From the NCBI GenBank assembly GCA_905221605.1, contig CAJNDS010001646.1, positions 35,001-99,000 on the forward strand: DNA of 64,000 nucleotides. Direction: 5' to 3'. The DNA comes from Symbiodinium natans (Eukaryota > Sar > Dinophyceae > Suessiales > Symbiodiniaceae). How positions within the stretch are numbered: position 1 is the first letter of the stretch; each line of letters starts with the position of its first letter. The notes below the pieces were generated by a model that was given only the letters and a program-made list of their open reading frames with translations, was not told where the DNA came from and searched no databases. The translations under genes and the position numbers were made by a program. Positions 22,021-31,630 of the stretch are shown in pieces.

Positions 22021-22249
22021 CATGCTCAATCTGAATGTTGAACTAAGGAAATCACTTTACGAGCTATTCTCGGGGGCACACTGTTGAAAGAACAAACATA
22101 GCGACGACTGCCATGGAATAAATGCCATAATGGAGTTCAAGCAAAACGTCACCCCTGACTCTGGAGGAGATCTTCATGCATCTGGAAATCCAGAAGCAAA
22201 CCCACAAACTCCAACTGGATCCATTGCACCCAAGTGAAAATAACTGTTA

Positions 22250-22378
22250 AACCCTAAACCCTAAACCCTAAACCCTAAACCCTAAACCCTAAACCCTAGA
22301 CCCTAGACCCTAGACCCTAAACCCTAAACCCTAAACCCTAAACCCTAAACCCTGAACCCTGAACCCTAAACCCTAAAC
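22250..22378 (-). repeat. CCCTAAA array
   Basis: About 18 units with CCCTAGA and CCCTGAA variants. Confidence 0.9.
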
Positions 22379-22424
22379 CTCTCTTTCATATATAATTTAA
22401 ATGTTAAGGAGTTACTGGGCAAGG

Positions 22425-22855
22425 TCATTTTTTTACTGGGCAAGGTCATTTTTTTACTGGGCAAGGTCGTTTCGTCCAAAAAAACGACCTTGCCCAGTAA
22501 AAAAGAACACCTTGCCCAGTAAAAAAATGACCTTGCCCAGTAAAAATGTTACTGGGCAAGGTCATCTTTTTACTGGGCAAGGTCTTTTTCTGGGCAAGGT
22601 CATTTTTTTACTGGGCAAGGTCATTTTTTTTACTGGGCAAGGTCATTACTGGGCAAGGTCATTTTTTTATTGGGCAAGGTAATTTTTTTGCTGGGCAAGG
22701 TCATTTTTTTACTGGGCAAGGTCATTTTTTTACAGGGCAAGGTCATTTTTTTACTGGGCAAGGTCATTTTTTACTGGGCACGGTCATTTTTTTACTGGGC
22801 AAGGTCATTTTTTTACTGGGCAAGGTCATTTTTTTACTGGGCAAGGTCGTTCCAG
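22425..22855. repeat. Tandem TTACTGGGCAAGGTCATTTTT repeat with an inverted block
   Basis: About 16 copies of a 20-24-bp unit (core ACTGGGCAAGGTC followed by a T run) lie in direct order. Three copies at about 22479-22548 are in reverse order (GACCTTGCCCAGTAAAA), so the array can fold on itself. The open frames here are repeat translations. Unit length varies through the T run. No similar array is seen elsewhere in the window. Confidence 0.9.
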
Positions 22856-22960
22856 AAGTGAAATATTTTCTTAATGTTGTGGGATTCTTCGGGCGGGTGG
22901 GTATTTTACTGGAGTAATAATTTCTTGACTAGTGAATGCTTGGACTTGAGATGCTGAACC

Positions 22961-23148
22961 CTAAACCCTAAACCCTAAACCCTAAACCCTAAACCCTAAA
23001 CCCTAAACCCTAAACCCTAAACCCTAAACCCTAAACCCTAAACCCTAAACCCTAAACCCGAAACCCTAAACCCTAAACCCTAAACCCTAAACCCTAAACC
23101 CTAAACCCTAACCCTAAACCCTAAACCACCCTAAACCACCCTAAACCA
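22961..23148 (-). repeat. Long CCCTAAA array
   Basis: About 24 units, nearly pure, ending in CCACCCTAAA variants. Confidence 0.95.
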
Positions 23149-23339
23149 CCTTAAACCTTAGGAACCAAACATTCGTGTTACGACTTTTGGAAGATTCTTA
23201 CGGACAACATAGATTGTATGCACTAGGAATTGGGTTCCTCAGGCCTTGGGACCTTGCACCCTTAGAAGCCAAAAAAAACTCTCTGAAGGACCTGTCAAGT
23301 CAGTTTTACGGTGGAAGCTGTGTGCTAGAGTCTTAAATT

Positions 23340-23590
23340 TTGGTTACAAATTTACAAATACGACTTGCGAATGGCAGCCAACGCGGGGGTGAAGCCTTGC
23401 ACATAGAGTTGGTGTCGCCGAACAGAGAGTACCAGTACTCAAAGATAGCTTGGTTGATCTCCCGGACACATTCGGCGAGGAATGCAGTTCTGGGCATGTT
23501 TTTTTTTTTTTTTTCGGGAGGGTCCTCTGACAGCCAGCAGATCCCGAGGCAGGCAGCTATAGCGTTTGCCAAGCTCCCGGAAACTGCTGA
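23340..23590 (-). CDS. Coding-like exon(s), unrecognised gene
   Basis: The minus strand encodes an apparently natural sequence, including RTAFLAECVREINQAIFEYW and SMCKASPPRWLPFASRICKF. A run of A residues (near 23500-23516) splits it from ANAIAACLGICWLSEDPP upstream. The poly-A-like run inside the frame suggests either two exons or a damaged copy. Confidence 0.35.
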
Positions 23591-24289
23591 GATAGGGTTT
23601 GGCTGACTTTAGTCAGACAAACGAAGTCCTGACAAATGTATTCAACGATGTATCCAACACAGGGATTGTTTTTAGAGAGCACCCTGAGCCCACGACTGGA
23701 ACCGCAGATCGCATGCAGGATGTGCCTGTGCTGAAAAAACCGCAACTACGTGCAAACAAGACCGTCCACAGCAGAGATGCTCAGATGCGCGCTGGTACGG
23801 AGGGGTGGGTCACTGGCGTGCCGGGGCCAATCTGCCATCACATAAGCACTGCATGGAACAAACACGGGTCTGGCAAATTCTTGTTGGCATCTCGCGACTA
23901 TTAAATTAAAAAAATTAAGCCAAATTTTACTATACTATATTATTACGCTATATTTCATATTCCATTACATTGTCATGCTGTGCTAGCAACTGGTCCTGGC
24001 ACTTCGAAGCCATTGGAGTCGCACAGTCCCACTCTGTGGCGTCCTGCGGGTTTGTTGCGGCTCACGCACATGCAACACACCAGCGATTCTTCTTTGCATG
24101 TCGCCATAAACCTCCGATTCAAGCAGCACACGATGCTTAAAGATGTTGCGGAAGAAACACAGCAAAAAAAACACACACACAGCATCTACGCACAATACTC
24201 ACAAGTGAACATGGATGCCCATGAGTCCGTTGAGCTGCCAGAAGCCGTCGAAAGGCTGGCTTCAGAAGGAATTCGGCAACGCGGGGGGT

Positions 24290-24487
24290 TCGGCATCGTT
24301 GGCAGTGTCAAACCTGAAATCACCCGAAGCTGATGCACGCGATGCTGCATTAACCTCCCGGCCTGGAGGACACTCATCCAAGTCAACCATCTCATTTTCC
24401 ATTTCCGTGATGACAACTTCGTAATGGTCCTGCAACATCTTATTTGCATCGGCGTGTCCCGGGTATCCAACATGCAACTCATGCAAC
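24290..24487 (-). CDS. Coding-like exon, unrecognised gene
   Basis: The minus strand reads HVGYPGHADANKMLQDHYEV and VITEMENEMVDLDECPPG, an acidic and protein-like stretch. A likely acceptor (GGGGGAAG|TTGCATGAG) lies at its 5' side. The adjacent frame upstream (EEMRRKQIAALRRRIV) may be another part of the same gene. Confidence 0.35.
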
Positions 24488-24874
24488 TTCCCCCAAGTCG
24501 GTCCGTTATGACGTCGGCGCCACCCCTAACAATTCGACGGCGTAAGGCGGCGATCTGCTTCCTCCGCATTTCCTCGCAGGGGAAGGTGCAAAGTTGCACA
24601 AGCGCGCACAAGCGCGAACAAACTCCCAAAACATCTGAACTCTGGCACTCTAGCTGCATGTCAAACGCACTTGCTGAGTGTTACAAGTAGCCCATCTGTG
24701 TGCCACATGTTCTGCATTGTCTCGCTTTCGACTGCCAAGCTTTTTCGGGGTTTTGAGATCGGCGGTTGCATGCGGCGAACGCGTGACAAATACCTTTCGG
24801 AATGCATACATACCGCGTATGTCGCGTGTGTGGGCCCCGGCCCTGTTACTGTACAAGCAATTACTGGCACGTGA

Positions 24875-25147
24875 CCATATAAATATATCCCCCTCCCCTT
24901 AGCATGGGGGGGGGGGCCGAAAATCTAAATTACATTTTCGGGCTCGGGAGACGAGGAGAAACAATAAATGTAAAATCCTATGCGTGGGATTGCTTGGGAT
25001 ATGAGATATGCGTGGGATTGCTTACCTTCCTCCCCTAGTTACCCTACCCTGCAGCACAAACCTGAAAATGTAAAAAGTATTGTTTTGCATTTATGCGCCC
25101 CCCCCCCCCCATTTTACATTTATTAAGGGGTAGGGGATATAAATATG
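24875..25147. mobile_element. Inverted-repeat element at the 3' flank of the retroelement
   Basis: CATATAAATATATCCCCCTCCCCTTA on the left is approximately the reverse complement of TTAAGGGGTAGGGGATATAAATATG on the right. The interior has a G run, a C run and a 20-bp direct repeat (TATGCGTGGGATTGCTTGG). The right edge ends where the decayed retroelement begins. Confidence 0.55.
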
Positions 25148-25401
25148 CACGCTGACAAAATGTTGTTTTTTTCCACGCTCCTTTTCTGCGGCGCATACAC
25201 GTGTCCTCATGGTCGCATGGGCAGGCGGCTGACCGCCGCGCTCACGCCCGGCTCCAGGACATGGTCCAGCGGCGGCGGCGTGAAGTCCGAGCTTGCCGAA
25301 ATGTGGGGCGCCTGGCCAAGGGCAGTGGTGCCAACGGCCGCTTGCATGGCGACCGACAGCACCTTCTCGCCCAGCCCGCTGCCGCTGCTTGCCGGACCCA
25401 A

Positions 25402-27118
25402 TTATCGGACCTTGCGTCTTTCCATGCACTCACTCGGCATGCGGAACTCCGGTGCCGTGGGGAGCGCAGTGACAGCCCGCGGCCCACCAGGGCCCGCCTG
25501 AGACAGGAGCAAAGCACGCGAGGCCGGATCGAGGTCAGGTAAAAGGCTCTCGCATGCTGTCCTGTCCTGGCAGGCCACGGCGGCGCGTTGCCATCCCCGC
25601 AGTGTGTCGCCATGTGTGCGCGGTTCGGGCGCAGCTGGCGGTCGTTGGCCGCCCAGCAGGGACTCCCACGGTGGCACTTGGAATCCCTGCGCCCGCAATG
25701 ACTCCGCAGCGTGGACCAAGGCTGCAACACTAAGGGGCGGGTGCTGGGCCTCCTTGCGCGACGACGATGGCCTGTTGCAACGTTTCCGCTATTGAGCGGG
25801 GGTGCCTGGCGCGTAGGACGGGGAGTGTGTCTGCCCAAGACGCCCAGTACGCTGCCAAACGGCCGGTCTTTGCAGAACGGAGGCCGAGTCCGCCAAGCCT
25901 GAGGGGGAGATGTGCCCGGCGGATCGCAAGCGGATCAAAAGTCAACGGCTCGTCATTGCCGAGTAAGCGTCCCAAGCATCCGAGGACTGCTGCATCGTGA
26001 CGCCGTGCGAATTCGCCTGTAACGCCTGGCGGCAAAACCCGCAAGAGGTAGTTGCTGCGTGGCGCGGCGCAAAGAAGCAGAAGCAGCCAGGCGACCTGCA
26101 GGTCAGGAACGGTGGGGATGCTGGCCAACAGAGCCGCATGGTCGTCCAGTTGTGCGGAGGGTTGCCTGGATGAAAGCATCACTGCCCATTGGCGTGCCCA
26201 GGACGACCAGACCCTGGCTCTCGGCGGGTAGTGCCCAGTCCCCAACCCAAACCGGCGGATCGGACGGGCACCCGGGCATTGAGGCCCGGGGGCTCTTCGC
26301 CTGCCGCGTTCCAAGCACGCGTCTTCCCCAAGTGAAGGTCAACGTTTGCTCGCTCCTTGAGCGAAGGCCCAAGCAAGTCCAAGGCCGGTGCTGCGCGGTC
26401 GGGCAGAGACACCACGTACGTGTCATCGAGGAACGCGTAAAGTTCCTCCCCCGGTTGCATCCTGGAGTGGACTTCCTGCAACGCTGGGTGCACCCCGATA
26501 GAATACAACCCCGGCATCAGTGGATCTCCTTGTTCGCCTCCTTCGGCTTGGAATACCGCATGTCCTCGGCCCTCCGCATCATAAAACAAACATGTGCTTT
26601 CGACCCCATAAAACATGCGGACGAAGGGGATAAGCGCTCGTAATCGCTCGTAAGGTGTCATCACCCCGCAACCCTTCGAACATGGATGCACGCGATATGT
26701 GGTCGTAGGTGCCAACGCCGTCGACACTCAGGACCGTAGCCCGTGGCTGGAGCTCAGTGGCCAGGCGCAGAGCACGGGACAGTGCCTCCGCCCCAGCTCG
26801 GGTGGAAAGCGCATACTGAAAGGGAGCGCACGCCGACTCGAACGCGCCGGCAAACTGCTGGGCGAGGGTCCGGGACACGAGCCGGCGGAACACATCGCCC
26901 ATGACAAGGGCCCGGATCCCACCATTTGGTTTAGTTAGGGCGACCATCCGCCCGATGCGGAGTCCTTCAACCACCTCACCCGGCAAGGAGCCCGCCACGA
27001 GTTTCCCGGCGGCGCCAACAAGCAGCTCGACACACTCTTCATCATCAAGCAGGACGCGCAGGTGTTCCATCGTGCAACCGGATGGACCAGTGGCGGCCCC
27101 CCGCCTCGCCGACCGCAC
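25402..27118 (-). pseudogene. Reverse transcriptase domain, frameshifted
   Basis: The RT order is intact but spread over several frames. SARRGAATGPSGCTMEHLRV and RIGRMVALTKPNGGIRALVM lie near 27000-26900. LSVDGVGTYDHISRASM (motif A region) is near 26690. GGEQGDPLMPGLYSIGVH (motif B) is near 26530. YAFLDDTYVV, the catalytic DD motif in FLDD form, is at about 26427-26422. Downstream parts (PVWVGDWALPAESQGLVVLG, then VAWLLLLLCAAPRSNYLLRV, then ALLLSQAGPGGPRAV) lie in yet other frames. At least four frame changes between 27118 and 25402 mean no full-length enzyme can be made. The layout matches RT-bearing elements known from Symbiodiniaceae. Confidence 0.8.
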
Positions 27119-29416
27119 ATTATAAAGTGCAGAACCGTGCAGCGTCCAACGTTGAAGGGCCTTCCTCAGGAACGTAGTCGGCCAGCCAATTTGGGAGTGG
27201 GACCTGCCGTTCTTGGGGTCGTTTGAGTGGGTCCCGGAGCGCGTCCAGCGTGTCGGTGGTGAGCGGAGCGAGGGGAGCGGCTGTGAGCGCCGAGCTGGCA
27301 GCAGAAAGCTCGCCCAACTGCGCCTCGACGCACTCCTTCGTCCGCGGATGGGCGTGAGTCAAGTGCCTTCCGCGGTTGAACCGGGTCGGCGTGGGCTGCT
27401 GCTGAAGCCTCCTCCAGCAATTCGCCCCAGCGGCGGTCCGCAAGCAGCTGCACCCGCCTGGATATCTTTTCCGGCGCGATGCGGTGCTGGCCACGACTGC
27501 GGTAGAGTAGCACGCGTGGCGCCAAAAGGAGAAGCTTCCAGCCCGCCGCTTGTACCTGCCCGTCGCTCGCGTGAGTAAGCGTCTCCAGCGCGCTGCACAG
27601 CGTTTGCCGCAAGGCTCCACGGGCTTGGGCGGGGGGGTTTTGGAGCGTGTACACCCGCTTGCTAAGCTCATGCCGCAAGTCAAGCCGTCCAAGATCAACG
27701 AGGGCCGAGGCAGCAGGGACGCTGGAAGGCCTGGGAGCGCATGTTGGTTGTGTCCGGCGCGAGCGCGCGCATCCGCGGCCGCGACCACCGCGCGCTCGAG
27801 AACGACCGCTGGCGCGCTCGGCCGCGCCCGCGAGTGCACTATCATCGACATCTGTCGCTGTCGGCGCCGGGCAAGGTGCGGCTGCGGGTGCAATTGCAAA
27901 ACTGCGTGCCGAGGCAGCGGCCTCAACCGCCGCCGCCTGCCCCCCGAAGGCCTGCAGGAAGGCCGACTGGGCGATGGCATGAAGGTAACCCGTGTCATCC
28001 GCCGTTGCTACGACTGCTTGTTGCAAAGTGGATGTCTCACCGCAACGCTGGGCCAGCGCACAACACAGGGCGGCGACCGCCTCACCGGCGTCTTGTTCTT
28101 CCGTTAATGGATGAAGGCGACGAGTTCGCCTGTGCTGATGGGCGTGGCGGCCGCCAACGACGCCGCCAACGCCTGCCAACGTGCGCCGTGGGCGGTGTGT
28201 GACCGCCAAATGGTCGCGATGCCTTCCTCCAACTGCCCGGCCGCATGTAGCAACAGTGGAACATAGAACCAGGAATTACGGGTCGGCGCCGCGCTGGATA
28301 ATTGAGGACGGCGCCAGTCCGGGTGCGACGGCGGGGACGCGCGACTCCCCGCCGAGTCAACCCGAGTCGGAATGCAAGCCCGCATGGGTGAATTGGCGCG
28401 TGCATGGGACGGAGGCGTCATACAAACGACGGTGTCTACATCTGAACAATCGTAAAAGCACTCCTGCGATTGGCCAATCCCGGGCTGACAAGCTTCCCCC
28501 TGCCCAATGCCCAGGCGTGCCAGCGCCTCGAGCGCCCGATCTCTGTCCGCCTGTGCGGAGGGTTCGCAGCCTCGCCGACGCGGCGTCCAACGTGCGGATC
28601 CCACTTACGGGCCCCAGTGGGGCTCCAGCGGGGTTGGGCGGATAATGCGGAGCATCTCGGCACTGCAACTGCAACCGGACTGACACGCAACTCAGTATTA
28701 GAAAAGCACGACCGCCAGACCACTTTTTCCGCACATCCCCGGCATCAGGGGTGAAAATGCATGAGTTGCCTGCGGCACGCCTGCGTCGTGGCGGCATGCC
28801 AGCGGGCAGCAAAAACTGCTGATGCATCCCTGTGCTGCGCTCAGTGGGCTCGTCCGCCTTGCTTCTGGTGCTGGGAGCCTGCGCGGTGACGTTGTCGGCC
28901 CCGCCCGATAACTGCCGCTGCGGCGTGCACCGGCGGCGGCTCTCGCGATGGCACCGGCGGCGGAGTGGGGAGGCGCGGGCGATCACGAAATCGGCATGGT
29001 GGCTGCGGCTGCGGCTGCGGCTGCGGCTGCGCCTGTCGCGCTGGTGCGTCTCTGGCGGTGTGACTGGGCTCGCCCCAGCGACGACTTGGTCTGGTGCTTG
29101 TTGCGGAGGGCCGTTCGCGCAGAGATCCAAGGTAAGGAATGCTGTGCGCAGCACCTGTGTGGTGAATTGGTCGGACCACTCCGGCAGGCTGTTGCTGTGC
29201 ACCAGTCGCTGCAGTGCGTGGATGGTGCGACAGGCTTGACAGGCTGAGCCGTCTGCTCCCGCCGGCCGCACTCTGCAAGCAGCACAAGTCGTGGACATGG
29301 CGAGGCACTAAGTCGCTGTCGAGCTTGAGGGACCGAAAAGCTGCGGCAGCCAAAACAACAGCGACAACGACGACCAACGACCAAGCATGCAAGGCACAAG
29401 CATTGACAACCTTCAA
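27119..29416 (-). pseudogene. N-terminal part of the retroelement polyprotein, frameshifted
   Basis: Pieces in order on the minus strand: a hydrophobic start (MKVVNACALHAWSLVVVVAV at 29416); a CxxC-x11-CxxC zinc-finger-like motif (residues 5-23 of the frame starting at 29298); a basic RS-repeat tract near 29010-29040; the segment VGRRVGEAANP near 28580; and a helical region LGRLDLRHELSKRVYTLQNP followed by AAGWKLLLLAPRVLLYRSRG near 27690-27500. The reading frame then changes to LPNWLADYVPEEG just before the RT. No endonuclease motif was recognised. Confidence 0.6.
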
Positions 29417-29530
29417 CTAAGTGTTCAAGGCACATGCATGGCAAGCAGACTGCACGCAAGTGCAGCGCAGCAGCCGCCAGCGGTCGTTCACGGAACCCAC
29501 CCGCCCCCAAACCGTCCGGCTTATGCCGGA

Positions 29531-30010
29531 TCAAGCAGCCGGCCGCGGTCGACGGCGAGGGCCTGTTTGCCCCGCCGATCGGGTGCGTCCCAGCGCCGCG
29601 GCGAGGAGCTTGCACAGCATGTCCAGCGGCGGCTCCCCCGCCTGTGCAGCCAGCGCCTGGACTTCGGACTCGCCACCCGCCGCGTACGCACGCAGCACTT
29701 CCGCTGCCGCCGTGTCGGCGTCGCGCGGGCGGGCAGCCAGCAGAGCTCCAGGGCCAACCACCAGGAGAAGAGCTGCGATGGACACGAGTGCTCCCACAAA
29801 GGCCCCCATCACACACCAACCCCAGGCCAACGGCCACGGTCCAAACCCAGGCGTGTAGTAGGAGGGGGCGGCACCGAAGCAGACCATTGTCGTGTGAGCC
29901 ACGGCCTGTTTGCAAGTTGGCGGGAGCAGAGCGAGCGTTGGCGCCGCTGCGCGTGTCAAGTCCGCCACCCAACGGCCACATGCCAACAACAAGGACGGCA
30001 ACCCATCCAT
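29531..30010 (-). CDS. First ORF of the retroelement, predicted membrane protein
   Basis: An intact 159-residue frame begins at a true ATG (30010), only 46 nt after the last spliced-leader copy. Residues about 62-92 (LAWGWCVMGAFVGALVSIAA and on) form a strong transmembrane segment. The C-terminal third is alanine- and arginine-rich with an acidic helix (EVLRAYAAGGESEVQALAAQ). Function is unknown. It is either ORF1 of the element or the start of a longer polyprotein now broken by a stop at 29531. Confidence 0.55.
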   Translation of the reverse strand: MDGLPSLLLACGRWVADLTRAAAPTLALLPPTCKQAVAHTTMVCFGAAPSYYTPGFGPWPLAWGWCVMGAFVGALVSIAALLLVVGPGALLAARPRDADTAAAEVLRAYAAGGESEVQALAAQAGEPPLDMLCKLLAAALGRTRSAGQTGPRRRPRPAA

Positions 30011-30056
30011 GGCCCAGCCGTGGCAAAGCTAGGCGTCTCAAGCTAGCCTCGCGTGG

Positions 30057-30112
30057 CTTGAGCCAAAATGGCATCCTTGAGCCAAAATGGCTTGAGCCAA
30101 AATGGCTACGGA
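30057..30112 (-). promoter_or_regulatory. Three tandem dinoflagellate spliced-leader sequences
   Basis: On the plus strand, CTTGAGCCAAAATGGC occurs at 30057-30072, 30076-30091 and 30091-30106. The last copy extends through TACGG plus A to 30112. Read on the minus strand this is the complete 22-nt DinoSL with U at its variable first base, then two relict leaders lacking the first bases. This is the known signature of mRNAs that were trans-spliced, reverse transcribed, reinserted and trans-spliced again. Bases upstream (30113 onward) are unrelated, so 30112 marks the insertion edge. Confidence 0.95.
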
Positions 30113-30232
30113 CCTTTGCGAAACTGCAAGTCACATCGCGGCCCCAATGCAAGCGCCCAGGCAAGCGCCCAGGCAAGCGCCCAATGCCACTGCAGCACAA
30201 CCAGTTTACAGCACGCGGCTGGCGAGGGGAGC

Positions 30233-30460
30233 CTACTCGGAGGAGTCAGCAAGAACGTCACTGAGCAGCGGTGAGTCGCCATCCACGTTGGCCGTGCCGG
30301 ACAGTGGAAGGGAAAGAAGGCTGGCCGCAAAGGAACGCGCGGCTGCGATGGCCAGCAGCGCAGACCAGCTCGACGCGAACGCGGCAGTGCATGCAGCCCG
30401 CTGTGCAGGGGGCCGGGCTGCGAGCAAGGAGTCGGACATCAGCCTGCGTTGCAGTAGCAC
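30233..30460 (-). CDS. ORF with SLLSLP...LSDVLAD motif, paralogous to 31405-31630
   Basis: The minus strand encodes a C-terminal motif AARSFAASLLSLPLSG followed by DGDSPLLSDVLADSSE and a stop. The same pattern (AARGLASSLLSLPIAG...DGIMPELSEVLADVRW) appears at 31520-31620, in register and without gaps over about 35 residues. Function unknown. It lies immediately upstream of the spliced-leader edge of the retroelement. Confidence 0.35.
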   Translation of the reverse strand: MLLQRRLMSDSLLAARPPAQRAACTAAFASSWSALLAIAAARSFAASLLSLPLSGTANVDGDSPLLSDVLADSSE

Positions 30461-30835
30461 GCACCATGTCCTCTCGCGGCCAGCCAGCCAGCCAGCCAGC
30501 CAGCCGGCCGGCCGGCCGGCCGGCCGGCCGGCCAGCCAGCCAGCCAGCAGCAGCAGCGCGCCAGCTTGCGTTGAAGTGTCCTAGCAGCCGCTGAGCTCGC
30601 GTCTGTGCAGCCACAGAACTCCACGCAGACAGCCATGAGAAGCACCAAAGCATCAGCAGCTCGCGACGCAGGCATTCCGAGCACCCACCGCTTGCGTTGT
30701 AGTAGCTCCCGCATCAGCTTGCGCTGTAATAGCACCACCACAGCACCAAAGCACCATCGGCTTGCATCGGTCGGCGACGCAGGCATGCCGGGCACCATCA
30801 GCTTGCGTTTCACCGCCATGGCACGGGACGTTCCA
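30400..30835. repeat. Degenerate tandem repeat around GCTTGCGTTGTAGTAGC
   Basis: The motif CATCAGC(T/C)TGCGTTG(C/T)AGTAGC recurs about six times with GCACCA spacers. In the minus frame it repeats LLQRKLM and GMPASRAADA-like words. Confidence 0.5.
30476..30560. repeat. (CCAG)n/(CCGG)n tetranucleotide tract
   Basis: CCAGCCAG units flank a central CCGG run, followed by CAGCAGCAG. The tract is self-complementary in its centre. Confidence 0.9.
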
Positions 30836-31049
30836 TCTCCTGCTGAGGAAGCCGTTTAGGCTAGGTATTCCACCGAAAGCAAAGGGAACACACCCTCCAG
30901 CAGCAAGGCTCCCCCAGCTATGCAGAAGCATCCAGGAGCGAACCGAGGTTCAGCATCGAGTACGGAGAGGATAACCTTCCAGCAAAAGAAATGGGTCGAA
31001 GTCGCCCCCCAGCTATGCCGAAGAAGCATCTTCATTTCTATTTCCCTTT

Positions 31050-31375
31050 GTATTTGTGTATTTGTGTATTTGTGTATTTGTGCATTTGTGCATTTGTGTA
31101 TTTGTGTATTTGTGTATGTGTGTATGTGTGTATGTGTGTATGTGTGTATGTGTGTATATGTGTATGTGTGTATGTGTGTATGTGTGCATGTGTGCATGTG
31201 TGCATGTGTGCATGTGTGTATGTGTATGTTTGTGTATGTGTGTATGTGTATATGTGTATATGTGTATATGAGTTTTTTAAAAAAAGTGAGTATGTGAATA
31301 TGTGAATATGCGAATATGTGAATATGTGAATATGTGAAAATGTGAATATGTGTATATGTGTATACGTGTATACGT
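31050..31375. repeat. (TGTGTA)n and (TATGTGAA)n microsatellites
   Basis: TTTGTGTA/TGTGTATG units fill 31050-31268. After an A/T interruption, TATGTGAA 8-mers run to about 31375. Cys/Val-rich and His/Thr-rich frames here are artefacts. Confidence 0.95.
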
Positions 31376-31404
31376 GTTATGTGAAGGGAATCTGGTGGGA
31401 ATGG

Positions 31405-31630
31405 TTACGGCACCGGCGTGCTGGCATCACGCCGGCAGCGGCAGGGCGAGGGGCTGGCGAGGGGCTGGCGAGGGGATGGCGAGGGGCGGGCGGACACCCA
31501 GCGCACATCGGCAAGGACCTCGCTGAGCTCCGGCATGATGCCATCGAAAATGGTTGCGCCTGCTATTGGGAGGGAGAGGAGGCTGGAGGCAAGCCCCCGG
31601 GCTGCGGCGAAAGAGAGGCCCTTGCCCATC
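31405..31630 (-). CDS. ORF with SLLSLP...LSEVLAD motif
   Basis: This is the second copy of the motif described at 30233-30460 (AARGLASSLLSLPIAG then IMPELSEVLAD). Upstream in the same strand, AQLPASLEGLALTATRVSPT may belong with it in another frame. The pair suggests a duplicated gene fragment or a protein repeat split by inserted repeats. Confidence 0.35.

Larger units (their letters stand above)
25168..30112 (-). mobile_element. Non-LTR-type retroelement copy with spliced-leader 5' end
   Basis: This GC-rich minus-strand unit of about 4.9 kb starts with three tandem spliced-leader sequences (30112-30057) and a 46-nt leader. It continues through an ORF with a membrane segment, a CxxC region and a reverse transcriptase region, and ends near a short A-rich run at about 25165-25171. 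The 5' end being a mature mRNA end shows that the copy was made from trans-spliced RNA. No target-site duplication was recognised. The 3' limit is approximate. Confidence 0.7.

Noticed and set aside
22401-22917. Repeat resembling a CRISPR array
   Set aside because: The repeats are directly adjacent with only T-run variation and no unique spacers, and part is inverted; the genome is eukaryotic.
25145-28754. Many long plus-strand open frames opposite the retroelement
   Set aside because: They arise from the high GC content; the recognisable RT motifs are on the minus strand.
30856-31305. Frames of Cys/Val or His/Thr repeats
   Set aside because: Translations of the TGTGTA microsatellite.
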